Assembly: GCF_011043525.1 (NCBI RefSeq) | Contig: NZ_JAAKGO010000004.1 | Coordinates: forward strand, 419,081 to 483,080 | DNA length: 64,000 nucleotides | Origin: Sphingobacterium sp. SGG-5 | Lineage (GTDB): Bacteria; Bacteroidota; Bacteroidia; Sphingobacteriales; Sphingobacteriaceae | Reading direction: 5' to 3' | Shown here: one piece after another, positions 46,717 through 54,265 of the stretch | Layout of the letters: the number at the start of each line of letters is the position of its first letter | How positions within the stretch are numbered: the stretch's first letter is position 1 | Program-made: the position numbers and the translations under genes | The notes under the pieces: model-generated | Databases searched by the model: none | Told to the model about the DNA's origin: nothing | What the model saw: the letters and a program-made list of their open reading frames with translations, nothing else

Positions 46717-46881
46717 TTATTTTAACACGGCCTTCATATCTAATATTTCACCAGTTCCTTTGTTTGCCATCATCGCCAACCAAGTCTTGGATGGCTTTTT
46801 TGTCACCGGCTTATCTTCTCTTTTTTCTGTTGGTTTTACAACACTTTTCTTATCCTCTTTTTTCACTTTCGCTTTCATCAT
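46717..46881 (-). CDS. Small antitoxin-like protein of the PIN toxin
   Basis: 54 residues starting MMKAKVKKEDKKSVVKPTEK, very Lys-rich, then KTWLAMMANKGTGEILDMKA. The basic N-terminus could bind DNA, and the C-terminal helix could occupy the toxin's active site. Position (2 bp upstream of the PIN gene) and size are the main evidence. No named antitoxin family was recognised. Confidence 0.6.
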   Translation of the reverse strand: MMKAKVKKEDKKSVVKPTEKREDKPVTKKPSKTWLAMMANKGTGEILDMKAVLK

Positions 46882-46937
46882 AATACAAATATACATAAAA
46901 AAACAAGTGTATAAAAAAATTTAATATAAAAGAAATA

Positions 46938-49070
46938 TTATCTCGCTTTGAAATCTTTCGGCACGGGTCGCTCCAATAGATACTGATAATAAAACCGTAC
47001 CCGCTCATTAAAGTCGTATGTACGTTTAGATGCATCGAATCCATGCCGGCTACCCGGATATATCATCAGTTCAAAAGGGATAGATCGATCTGTCAGCGCA
47101 TCCACTAACTGCATCGTATTCTGCAGATGTACATTGTCATCCAGATCACCGTGCATAATACGTAGGCCTCCTTTATACTTATCAACGTACGTCAGCACGG
47201 AACCCTGTTTGTAACCTTCCGGGTTGCTTTGCGGCGTATCCATCCAACGCTCGGTATAATGTGTATCATACAGTTCCCAGCTTGTTACCGGGGCACCGGC
47301 AATACCGTAATCAAAATAATCTGCTCCTTTTGTCAACGCCAGGCAGGTCATATAACCGCCATAGCTATGGCCTGTAATTAACAGCTTATTGTCCGCTACC
47401 CAAGGTTTGGCCTTTAGCCATTTCGCTACGGTGATATAATCAATCAATTCCCAATGGCCCAGATTTCGATGCATCCAGGCAACTCCTTGCTTACCGTAGT
47501 GTCCCGAAGCCCTATGATCACACACCACCTGTACAATGCCCTCATTTGCCCAATACTGATTACTTACGCCCTTCCATGTATTTTTGACTGTGCCCGCATC
47601 TGGCCCTCCATAAATACTCATGATGACCGGATACGTTTTTGTTTCGTCAAAGTCGGTGGGATACGTGATGATAACTGGTAGATCAAACTTACCGTCGTCT
47701 GATTTTATCGTAAAATACGCCGTCTTACCAATATCATACTGTGCAAAATCCGGCGACTTGCTATCGGCCAGTTCGCGGATGACCTTACCTTTATTGTCTA
47801 CTAAAGCCACTCTGTTGGGCGTATCAATATTGGAATAGTTCGTTATAAAATAAGTACCTTGAGGAGATACCTGGACTTGATGTGTATAATCACCAAATGA
47901 CAAACGCTTAAAGTTCTTACCCGTATAGTCCACCCGGTAGAGATCGACCGTTGCTGTATTCTCCTTGCGTGCCGTAAAGTAGATTACTTTATTTTTTTCG
48001 TCGATCTGCTGCAACGCAACCACCTGCCATTCCCCTTGTGTAATGGCGTTGAGCAGTTTCCCTTCCAACGTATAAAGGTAGTAATGTGCCCAGCCTGTAC
48101 GATCGGATTTTAAAATGTAGTGTTTGTTATCCTTTAGGTACGTAATGCGTTCATCGTGGTCAAGATTAATCCATGTAGATTGCTTTTCATCGTAAATTTC
48201 GCTCTTCTTCCCATTAGTCGGATTAACTGCATAAAATTTTAAATTTGTCTGATCCCTATTCATCCACTGCACCATAATGGATCGGCTATCAAAGCTCCAG
48301 TACGGCTGACCGAAATATTGGTCATCATTCTCGTTAAAATCAGCCCATACCACCGGCGAACCTTCTACCTGCACGAAACCTACTCTTACCTTCGGGTTCT
48401 CCTGCCCTGCTTTGGGATAGCGTGTTTCTTCGAGATATCCGTTCTGACCTTTCGAAACGTAGATCGGAAACATGGGCACCTCTCTATCGTCAAAGCGCAT
48501 AAAAGCCAGCTGTTTACTATCGGGCGACCACCAGAAAGCTTTATACTTTGTCGGTCTACCCAGTATTTCTTCATAATATACCCACGAAGACCAACCGTTA
48601 TATATGACGTTGGTCCCGTCTGTGGTATGTTGTACTTCGCGCCCACTGTCAATATGTACCGTATATAGATTATTTTCCCGCGTAAATGCGACATATCTAT
48701 AATCGGGTGAGAGCGTAGGGTTCTGCTCTTCGACCGCAGGCGAATGCGTCAGCCGTTTTGCAGGATCGGTATCATTTTGAAGATAGATATCCCCGTCCCG
48801 CACAACAACATATATTTTATTTTCCTTTTTTGGTGTGTATATCTCCTTTTTTCCTGTGCGAACGTGCACACTGTATTTCACTTTCGTCTCCTTGTCCACC
48901 TCGATATAATGTTCATCATCGACCCAACCGGGATATTGGTTGATAGAGGTCGTCAGCGAAGGTTTTATACCCCAGGCCTGCTCAAAGCTGAGGTGTTTTT
49001 TCTGGCCGGATACGGGATGTACCGCAATAAAGAATAGTGCCAAAAATCCTATAAAAATCTCTTTTCCCAT
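46938..49070 (-). CDS. S9 family (DPP IV-type) serine peptidase
   Basis: About 710 residues from MGKEIFIGFLALFFIAVHPV, a signal peptide; the upstream in-frame ATG at 49184 would hide the signal and lies inside the DUF3276 gene. The N-terminal part is an eight-bladed propeller (HSPAVEEQNPTLSPDYRYVA, GWSSWVYYEEILGRPTKYKA with the Glu pair). The C-terminal hydrolase has the catalytic Ser in LLITGHSYGGYMTCLALTKG, Asp in GDLDDNVHLQNT and His in GSRHGFDASK. It releases Xaa-Pro dipeptides or similar from peptides in the periplasm. Confidence 0.93.
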   Translation of the reverse strand: MGKEIFIGFLALFFIAVHPVSGQKKHLSFEQAWGIKPSLTTSINQYPGWVDDEHYIEVDKETKVKYSVHVRTGKKEIYTPKKENKIYVVVRDGDIYLQNDTDPAKRLTHSPAVEEQNPTLSPDYRYVAFTRENNLYTVHIDSGREVQHTTDGTNVIYNGWSSWVYYEEILGRPTKYKAFWWSPDSKQLAFMRFDDREVPMFPIYVSKGQNGYLEETRYPKAGQENPKVRVGFVQVEGSPVVWADFNENDDQYFGQPYWSFDSRSIMVQWMNRDQTNLKFYAVNPTNGKKSEIYDEKQSTWINLDHDERITYLKDNKHYILKSDRTGWAHYYLYTLEGKLLNAITQGEWQVVALQQIDEKNKVIYFTARKENTATVDLYRVDYTGKNFKRLSFGDYTHQVQVSPQGTYFITNYSNIDTPNRVALVDNKGKVIRELADSKSPDFAQYDIGKTAYFTIKSDDGKFDLPVIITYPTDFDETKTYPVIMSIYGGPDAGTVKNTWKGVSNQYWANEGIVQVVCDHRASGHYGKQGVAWMHRNLGHWELIDYITVAKWLKAKPWVADNKLLITGHSYGGYMTCLALTKGADYFDYGIAGAPVTSWELYDTHYTERWMDTPQSNPEGYKQGSVLTYVDKYKGGLRIMHGDLDDNVHLQNTMQLVDALTDRSIPFELMIYPGSRHGFDASKRTYDFNERVRFYYQYLLERPVPKDFKAR

Positions 49071-49090
49071 AAAAGCAAACTTAATAAAAA

Positions 49091-49113
49091 AAGCCACTTT
49101 CCTCAAGTGGCTT
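49091..49113 (-). terminator. Terminator of the DUF3276 gene
   Basis: AAGCCACTT pairs with AAGTGGCTT around a 5-nt loop. On the minus strand a run of seven Ts follows. It lies 25 bp after the DUF3276 stop and 20 bp before the preferred peptidase start, which supports that start. Confidence 0.8.
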
Positions 49114-49137
49114 CTCGCTAAGATATCGAAATTGGTT

Positions 49138-49476
49138 TTAAAACGTGAAATCGTTTTTTTCCACCAATTCTTCGTTACGTTCATAAGTTGATTCGTCCTG
49201 ATTAGGCTCGTATCTTTTCTCGATAACTTCCTGATTGGACTTGATATACTCTACTACCTCGGTCAATCCTTCTGCAAATTTTTCAAAATCTTCTTTATAT
49301 AGGAAAATTTTATGTTTAATAAATTGCCCATCCTCAAAACGCTTTTTACTTTCTGTGATTGTCACATAGTAATCGTTAGCTCGTGTCGCTTTTACATCAA
49401 AAAAATAAGTACGTTTTCCCGCTCTCACCTTTTTTGAAAATACCTCTTCACGCTCTTTGTTTTCAAAATCTCCCAT
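49138..49476 (-). CDS. DUF3276 (PUR-family) nucleic-acid-binding protein
   Basis: 112 residues. KREEV..KKVRAGKRTYFFDVKATRAND, then YYVTITESKKRFEDG and FIKHKIFLYKEDFEKFAEGL form one PUR repeat, the beta-sheet plus helix module of Pur-alpha that binds single-stranded nucleic acid. The C-terminal tail is acidic. The family is widespread in Bacteroidota, and the cellular role is not well defined. It is monocistronic. Confidence 0.85.
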   Translation of the reverse strand: MGDFENKEREEVFSKKVRAGKRTYFFDVKATRANDYYVTITESKKRFEDGQFIKHKIFLYKEDFEKFAEGLTEVVEYIKSNQEVIEKRYEPNQDESTYERNEELVEKNDFTF

Positions 49477-49703
49477 TAGTCTAGTAAGTATTTAAGTTTA
49501 ATTTTAAATATTTTGTGCTATAAATATATAGGAATTAATTTTAAAAGACCAAGTTTTTTGTAAACTTTTTTTTATCCTTTAACAATAATAGGATTTTCAC
49601 CGACAAAAACAGGGTTTTTGCCGATTTTTATACGGTGAACACCTAAGCTACAGTGCTTATCAGGCGCACTTTGCGTATATTCGACCTGTAATAAAGACAA
49701 GAG

Positions 49704-50513
49704 ATGGATATAAAAGATAAGCGAAATATACCTCAGCGACCTCCAAACAATTCAAAGAACACGGCTATCGTGGGGGTTATTGTGATCTTGTTCGGGGTCT
49801 TTTTATTATTGAAAAACATCGGACTGCGCGACTTGGTGCCTTCGTGGGTACTGGGATGGCAGACTATTCTTATCGCTATAGGCATTGTCATCGGGGTGAA
49901 TTCCAATTTTGAAAAAAAATCGGCTGTTATTCTAATCGGTATCGGCGGTATCTTTTTAATACGAGAATGGCTACATTTTTCGGTAGGCAAATTTTTGATA
50001 CCCCTGATTGCCATTGGTATAGGTTATTATCTGATCAAAAGAAATAGGCAGCATAACATTCCAGCCGACATCCCCTCTCCAGATAAACCCAATGATGCAC
50101 AAGCCGATCATTATGATTGGGATAAACGGGTTGAAACCGACAAAAGTGAACACACCTATTCGTCGGCTTATGGCGAAAACTACCTAAAAATCGAAGCCAT
50201 TCTGGGCAGTGCTAAAAAAATAGTAGTGACTAAAAATCTATTGGGCGGCACCATGACGAACATCTTAGGGAGCACAGAAATAAACTTACTACAAGCGGAC
50301 TTCAAACAACCGGTTGTGATTGATATCTTTCAGCTATTTGGCAGTACCAAGATTATCGTGCCACCGCATTGGGTTATCTCCACACAGGTATCTTCTGTTT
50401 TAAGTGAAAATGATGACCGACGTGTTATGCTGCATCAACCCTACGACGAGAGCAAGAAACTTTATATTACGGGGACATCGATCTTGGGCAACATTACCAT
50501 TAAAAACAGTTAG
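49704..50513 (+). CDS. LiaF-like membrane protein (DUF5668 plus C-terminal LiaF-type domain)
   Basis: 269 residues. Four membrane helices lie in residues 20-115 (AIVGVIVILFGVFLLLKNIG, WQTILIAIGIVIGVNSNF, SAVILIGIGGIFLI, FLIPLIAIGIGYYLI). A hydrophilic linker follows, then a beta-helical C-terminal domain (YLKIEAILGSAKKIVVTKNL, GSTEINLLQADFKQPVVIDI, SSVLSENDDRR) as in LiaF and cell-wall-stress proteins. It opens an operon with a LytS-type kinase and a LytTR regulator. It probably modulates the kinase in response to envelope stress, by analogy. Confidence 0.8.
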   Translation: MDIKDKRNIPQRPPNNSKNTAIVGVIVILFGVFLLLKNIGLRDLVPSWVLGWQTILIAIGIVIGVNSNFEKKSAVILIGIGGIFLIREWLHFSVGKFLIPLIAIGIGYYLIKRNRQHNIPADIPSPDKPNDAQADHYDWDKRVETDKSEHTYSSAYGENYLKIEAILGSAKKIVVTKNLLGGTMTNILGSTEINLLQADFKQPVVIDIFQLFGSTKIIVPPHWVISTQVSSVLSENDDRRVMLHQPYDESKKLYITGTSILGNITIKNS

Positions 50514-50520
50514 GAAAACC

Positions 50521-51582
50521 ATGTCTGCCGAATCGTTTAAAATAAAAAACAAAAACCGATTAATACATGCTAGCGCAGGCGTAATCTGTTTATTGTATTT
50601 TTTAGTTTCCTACTTCTTTCTTTGGTGGGAATTTAGACCCCGCATGGTAAACCCCATTGAACCCGCTATAGGCGCTGTCTCCATCACCTTATGCTGTTAC
50701 CTTATTTTTAGCTCGCTACAGTTTTATTTACCTCGAAAAAATCAATACATCAAAGTATTAGGTATATGCTTGGTACTGACCGTTATCAGTCTTGCGATAT
50801 CTACTTTTAGTTTATTGCAATTTTTCGATCTGGCGTCGATCGATCATTTTTTATCCCGCTTGCCTTACCGTTTTGTGATTAACTTCCTCGTGTTGCTTAT
50901 GGTGATGATTATCAATATGGTCTGGAATATCCAGGAGGAATATGAAGACAACAAGCGGCGTAAAGAAGAAAGTGAAAAGCTCGTGCGTGAGGCAGAGCTC
51001 TATAACTTGCGGCAGCAGCTCCAACCTCATTTCTTGTTCAACAGCCTAAACTCGATCATAGCGCTGATATCCAGCAAACCGGATCTTGCTCGGAAAATGA
51101 CTTTTCAGTTGTCTGACTTCCTGCGGGGAACATTACGTAAGGACGATAAACAACTCATTCCTTTAGCGGACGAAATACGCCATCTGGAGCTTTATCTTGA
51201 GATCGAAAAAGTACGCTTCGGGCATCGCCTTCATACGCTATTCCATTATGAAGAAAATGTGTTATCCGCTGAGGTTCCGGGTATGATCGTCCAGCCACTC
51301 ATGGAAAACGCCATTAAACATGGCCTATATAATGTGACCGGCGAAGTACAGATCGAGACCCATATCCATGTCGAGCAACAGCTATTGGTCATTACCATCA
51401 GCAATCCCTACGAACCAGACCAATTCCACAATGCCAAAGGAGCAGGCTTTGGTCTACGTAGCATACAGCGGCGCTTGTTTCTGATCTATGGCCGTACAGA
51501 TTTGCTCGACACCTATCAACAGGAAAACAAATTTATAGTAAGTATAAAAATCCCCCAACATGATCCGCGTATTGATAATTGA
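50521..51582 (+). CDS. LytS/YehU-type sensor histidine kinase
   Basis: 353 residues from MSAESFKIKNKNRLIHASAG; the longer frame upstream overlaps the LiaF-like gene and is rejected. Four membrane helices occupy the first 140 residues with little periplasmic domain. The His_kinase motif is LRQQLQPHFLFNSLNSIIAL (phosphorylated His in PHFLFN), and the ATPase domain has MIVQPLMENAIKHGLYN and GAGFGLRSIQRRLFLIYG. It lies 7 bp after the LiaF-like gene and overlaps the regulator by 23 bp. Confidence 0.93.
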   Translation: MSAESFKIKNKNRLIHASAGVICLLYFLVSYFFLWWEFRPRMVNPIEPAIGAVSITLCCYLIFSSLQFYLPRKNQYIKVLGICLVLTVISLAISTFSLLQFFDLASIDHFLSRLPYRFVINFLVLLMVMIINMVWNIQEEYEDNKRRKEESEKLVREAELYNLRQQLQPHFLFNSLNSIIALISSKPDLARKMTFQLSDFLRGTLRKDDKQLIPLADEIRHLELYLEIEKVRFGHRLHTLFHYEENVLSAEVPGMIVQPLMENAIKHGLYNVTGEVQIETHIHVEQQLLVITISNPYEPDQFHNAKGAGFGLRSIQRRLFLIYGRTDLLDTYQQENKFIVSIKIPQHDPRIDN

Positions 51583-52297
51583 CGATGAGCCTCTGGCTCG
51601 CCTCATCTTAACCGAGTACTTGACCGCCCATGTCGATATGACCGTTGTCGGCGAATATAGTGATGGATTCGAAGGTGCGAAAGCTATACAGGAACACAAG
51701 CCCGATCTGGTATTCTTAGACATACAGATGCCGAAGCTGACTGGATTCGAGATGCTGGAAATTCTGGACGAGGTGCCTCATATTATATTCACCACCGCCT
51801 TTGAGGAGTTTGCACTAAAAGCTTTCGAGAAAAGTGCCGTAGACTATCTCCTCAAACCCATACCACAGGATCGCTTTGAGCAGGCATTGAAGAAATTCAG
51901 GCAGCTTCATGCGACGCAAAGTGCTACTCCGCTGATCGAAAGCCTGAAATCCGAAATCGACAAAGAAACACTGGAACGCATCGTGGTGAAGAACGGCACA
52001 CAGATCAAACTCATTCCCATACAGCAGATATACTATCTGGAAGCCTACGACGATTATGTAAAAATACACTGCGCAGAGGGTATGTTCTTAAAAAACAAAA
52101 CCATGGCCTCTTTCGAGAAGCAGCTTGATCCCAAGCAATTTGTCCGTGTCCATCGTTCCTTCATCGTCCGTGTAGACCAGCTTGCCAAGATCGAGCCCAT
52201 GGAGAAAGAAAGCTTTCGGGGGATATTGCGTAACGGGGAGAAAGTCAACATTAGCAAATCCGGATATACCCGGTTAAAACAGGTCATTGGACTTTAG
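51560..52297 (+). CDS. LytTR-type response regulator
   Basis: 245 residues. The receiver domain has DDEP (acidic pocket), the phosphorylated Asp in KPDLVFLDIQMPKLTGFEML, and the conserved Thr-Ala and Lys (IFTTAFEEFALKAFEKSAVD, YLLKP). The C-terminal LytTR DNA-binding domain covers about residues 135-245 (YYLEAYDDYVKIHCAEG, FVRVHRSFIVRVDQLAKIEP). It is the partner of the kinase directly upstream, and targets cannot be told from the window. Confidence 0.94.
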   Translation: MIRVLIIDDEPLARLILTEYLTAHVDMTVVGEYSDGFEGAKAIQEHKPDLVFLDIQMPKLTGFEMLEILDEVPHIIFTTAFEEFALKAFEKSAVDYLLKPIPQDRFEQALKKFRQLHATQSATPLIESLKSEIDKETLERIVVKNGTQIKLIPIQQIYYLEAYDDYVKIHCAEGMFLKNKTMASFEKQLDPKQFVRVHRSFIVRVDQLAKIEPMEKESFRGILRNGEKVNISKSGYTRLKQVIGL

Positions 52298-52377
52298 CAA
52301 AACGGCAATTCTATTGCATATACAGGGAAAATTAGCTAAGTTTGAATATTGGTGACACAAAACACGAGGAAAATAAG

Positions 52378-52953
52378 GTGAAAAAACGAATTGCTATTTT
52401 CGCATCCGGATCGGGCTCGAACGCCCAAAAAATAATGGAACATTTTAAGTACGCGAATGACGCTGAGGTGGCTTTGGTATTGAGCAACAATGCTGATGCG
52501 TATGTTCTACAACGTGCCGACAATTTCGAAATACCATCCCATATATTTGATAGACATGAGTTTTACCAGACAGACGAGGTTGTCGATCTGTTAAAACGAT
52601 TGGAAATCGACCTGGTTGTGCTGGCCGGTTTTCTCTGGTTAGTACCGGATAATCTACTGAAAGCATTCCCCAATAAAATCATTAATATCCACCCCGCCCT
52701 ATTACCTAAATATGGCGGTAAGGGTATGTATGGGGACCGAGTACATCAGGCTGTATTGGACGCTGGCGAGGAAGAGCATGGGATTACCATACACTTTGTG
52801 AATGAAAATTTCGACGAGGGCGAAGTGATTTATCAAGCTCGGTTCCGTGTCGAACCCGGCGATACCTTAGAACAGATCAAATTCAATGGCCAACAGCTGG
52901 AACACCTTCATTATCCGAAAATCATTGAGAATTTATTGAAGAAGTATAATTAA
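52378..52953 (+). CDS. purN: Phosphoribosylglycinamide formyltransferase
   Basis: 191 residues from GTG at 52378 (MKKRIAIFASGSGSNAQKIM), with AGGA a few bases upstream; a TTG at 52342 would add 12 unlikely residues. It formylates GAR with 10-formyl-THF in purine synthesis. GAR-binding GSGSN, LAGFLWLVPDNLLKAFPNKI and the catalytic NIHPALLPKYGGKGMYG with HG-ITIHFVNENFDEG are all present. purH, a later step in the pathway, is 1.3 kb downstream, with the fibronectin-III locus between. Confidence 0.96.
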   Translation: MKKRIAIFASGSGSNAQKIMEHFKYANDAEVALVLSNNADAYVLQRADNFEIPSHIFDRHEFYQTDEVVDLLKRLEIDLVVLAGFLWLVPDNLLKAFPNKIINIHPALLPKYGGKGMYGDRVHQAVLDAGEEEHGITIHFVNENFDEGEVIYQARFRVEPGDTLEQIKFNGQQLEHLHYPKIIENLLKKYN

Positions 52954-53002
52954 AGGGTTAGCTACGGCTACGGCAGTTCGGTTAACCTAAATTCTGGAGA
53001 AT

Positions 53003-53032
53003 CCATGACAGACGCAATTGCTTCTGTCATGG
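53003..53032. repeat. 30-bp near-perfect palindrome
   Basis: CCATGACAGA (53003-53012) is the exact reverse complement of 53023-53032, and the centre GCAATTGC is itself palindromic, leaving one mismatched pair. It lies 20 bp after an AAATTCTGG motif that also occurs in the inverted repeat of the other fibronectin-III locus (9542-9550). Confidence 0.75.
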
Positions 53033-53081
53033 ACACACTACAGCAAACAGAAAACTACTTATACCTTGTCAGAAACTAATG

Positions 53082-53144
53082 TGTGTTTATCATAAACTAT
53101 AATGTGTTTGTGATAAAGTGTATTGTGTTTGTCTCGTATGCAAC
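53082..53144 (+). repeat. TGTGTTT array, period exactly 21 bp
   Basis: TGTGTTT begins at 53082, 53103 and 53124; the rest of each unit is degenerate (for example ATCATAAACTATAA, GTGATAAAGTGTAT). The spacing equals two turns of DNA. The third unit runs into CTCGTATGCA, similar to TTCGTATGCA near the TGTGTAG repeats at 9373-9446. Confidence 0.75.
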
Positions 53145-53195
53145 CCACTTGACTCACCGACACTACACTTAGCCACTATGTGTATTGCTTTTCCT

Positions 53196-53215
53196 ACAAA
53201 AGCAAATGCTTTTGT
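53196..53215. repeat. 8-bp hairpin
   Basis: ACAAAAGC and GCTTTTGT form a perfect stem around AAAT within the repeat-rich leader of the fibronectin-III gene. There is no T-run, so it is not a standard terminator. Confidence 0.5.
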
Positions 53216-53240
53216 GACAAATTACTTCCTGTTTCCCGTC

Positions 53241-53282
53241 AACTATCGTTTGCCGGACTCAAACTATCATTTGTCCGGACCA
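53241..53282 (+). repeat. AACTATC(A/G)TTTG repeat, period 21 bp
   Basis: AACTATCGTTTGCCGGACTC at 53241 recurs as AACTATCATTTGTCCGGACC at 53262, again exactly 21 bp apart, with 17 of these 20 positions alike. Confidence 0.75.
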
Positions 53283-53340
53283 GAAGCAATTGTGTCCATA
53301 GCGGTTTTTGTGGTTTCTGGGACATACCGAGGATCAAATT

Positions 53341-53380
53341 GGGCCAAATCGGGCCAATATAGGCCAAATTGGGTCAAAAT
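53341..53380 (+). repeat. GGGCCAA repeats, period 10 bp
   Basis: GGGCCAAATC, GGGCCAATAT, AGGCCAAATT and GGGTCAAAAT start at 53341, 53351, 53361 and 53371. Four units are spaced at one helical turn, 100 bp before the fibronectin-III ATG. Confidence 0.8.
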
Positions 53381-53480
53381 TTCATTTTTACAAACCGGGA
53401 TTATTACGTTTGCATTGTTCGGTCTCGCGAGGAGAACAGCCGCAGGCTACAGGAAGTGGTCCTGCACAAAACAAAAAACA

Positions 53481-54110
53481 ATGGCAAGAAAAATGAAAGC
53501 GCTCATCGACTTTACACGAAAGAAAGAAGATGGGCTCGTGGTTGCCGCCAACACGATTATCGGCGCCATGACAGACAATCCACATTATGTAACACCTATG
53601 CCTGCTCTGGAAGATGTACAGGCACTGGTGGACGACTTTTCGAACAAGTTGATCGCTGCCCGCAGACGGGGATCGCCGGAGGAAACAGCCCTGAAGGACG
53701 AGGCCAAACCACTTTTGGTCGATGCCTTACACCAACTGGCCTACTACGTCAATTTGGTAGCCAAGGGGCATCTCTCCACACTGCTAAGCTCAGGTTTTCC
53801 GGTCAGCAGTCCGGATGGACCATCTACTGTGCCGTATGCTATAGAATATGTACGCTTAACGGATGGTTACCAATCTGGCCAAGTGCGACTGGACTTTGCG
53901 AAACAGGATGGGATACGCATATATGAGTACCAGTACCGCAATGTAACCCTAACTGAATTGGAATGGAGCGACCGCTTAGCGACGACATCCAGCCGTGGAA
54001 ACATCCTGGCACCTCTGGAACCGGGACAACGGTATGAGGTGCGTGTCCGGGCCGTCAATACACAGGGAGCGGGCGATTGGAGCCAGATAGCGAGTATATG
54101 GGCGAGATGA
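53481..54110 (+). CDS. Fibronectin type III domain protein with helical N-terminal domain
   Basis: 209 residues from MARKMKALIDFTRKKEDGLV; a longer frame from 53118 is made of repeat-derived sequence and is rejected. Residues 1-120 are helical (VVAANTIIGAMTDNPHYVTP, LEDVQALVDDFSNKLIAARR, LVDALHQLAYYVNLVAKGHL). Residues 130-209 are one fn3 domain (IYEYQYRNVTLTELEWSDRL, APLEPGQRYEVRVRAVNTQG, AGDWSQIASIWAR). There is no signal peptide. A decayed relative lies at 9580-10110. The function is unknown. It interrupts purN and purH and is preceded by phased repeats. Confidence 0.85.
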   Translation: MARKMKALIDFTRKKEDGLVVAANTIIGAMTDNPHYVTPMPALEDVQALVDDFSNKLIAARRRGSPEETALKDEAKPLLVDALHQLAYYVNLVAKGHLSTLLSSGFPVSSPDGPSTVPYAIEYVRLTDGYQSGQVRLDFAKQDGIRIYEYQYRNVTLTELEWSDRLATTSSRGNILAPLEPGQRYEVRVRAVNTQGAGDWSQIASIWAR

Positions 54111-54236
54111 TGGGAGTATGAAATTAGGAGATGAAAGCAGAGGGCACCACCAAAGATACTCTCTGCTTCCCTATATAAAATATATAAAAGATTATACTTT
54201 GGGGGGAAACATTAGCATAATGCCTTTTAATTTTCT

Positions 54237-54244
54237 TACCTTTG
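54237..54244 (+). promoter_or_regulatory. Candidate purH -7 element
   Basis: TACCTTTG matches TAnnTTTG and lies 21 bp before the purH ATG. No good -33 box at the usual distance. Confidence 0.45.
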
Positions 54245-54265
54245 TCGCTCCAAATAACATCATAA

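Noticed and set aside
49071..49184. Longer start of the S9 peptidase
   Set aside because: It would cover a terminator and part of the DUF3276 gene and would hide the signal peptide at MGKEIFIGF.
50404..50520. Longer start of the histidine kinase
   Set aside because: The extra residues are an out-of-frame reading of the LiaF-like gene. ATG at 50521 has correct spacing and a normal N-terminus.
53082..53380. Phased repeats considered as a CRISPR array
   Set aside because: The units are 10-21 bp with no alternating unique spacers of 30-40 bp, and no cas genes are present.
53118..53480. N-terminal extension of the fibronectin-III gene
   Set aside because: It is translated from repeat DNA and looks unlike any protein. 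ATG at 53481 matches the domain start.
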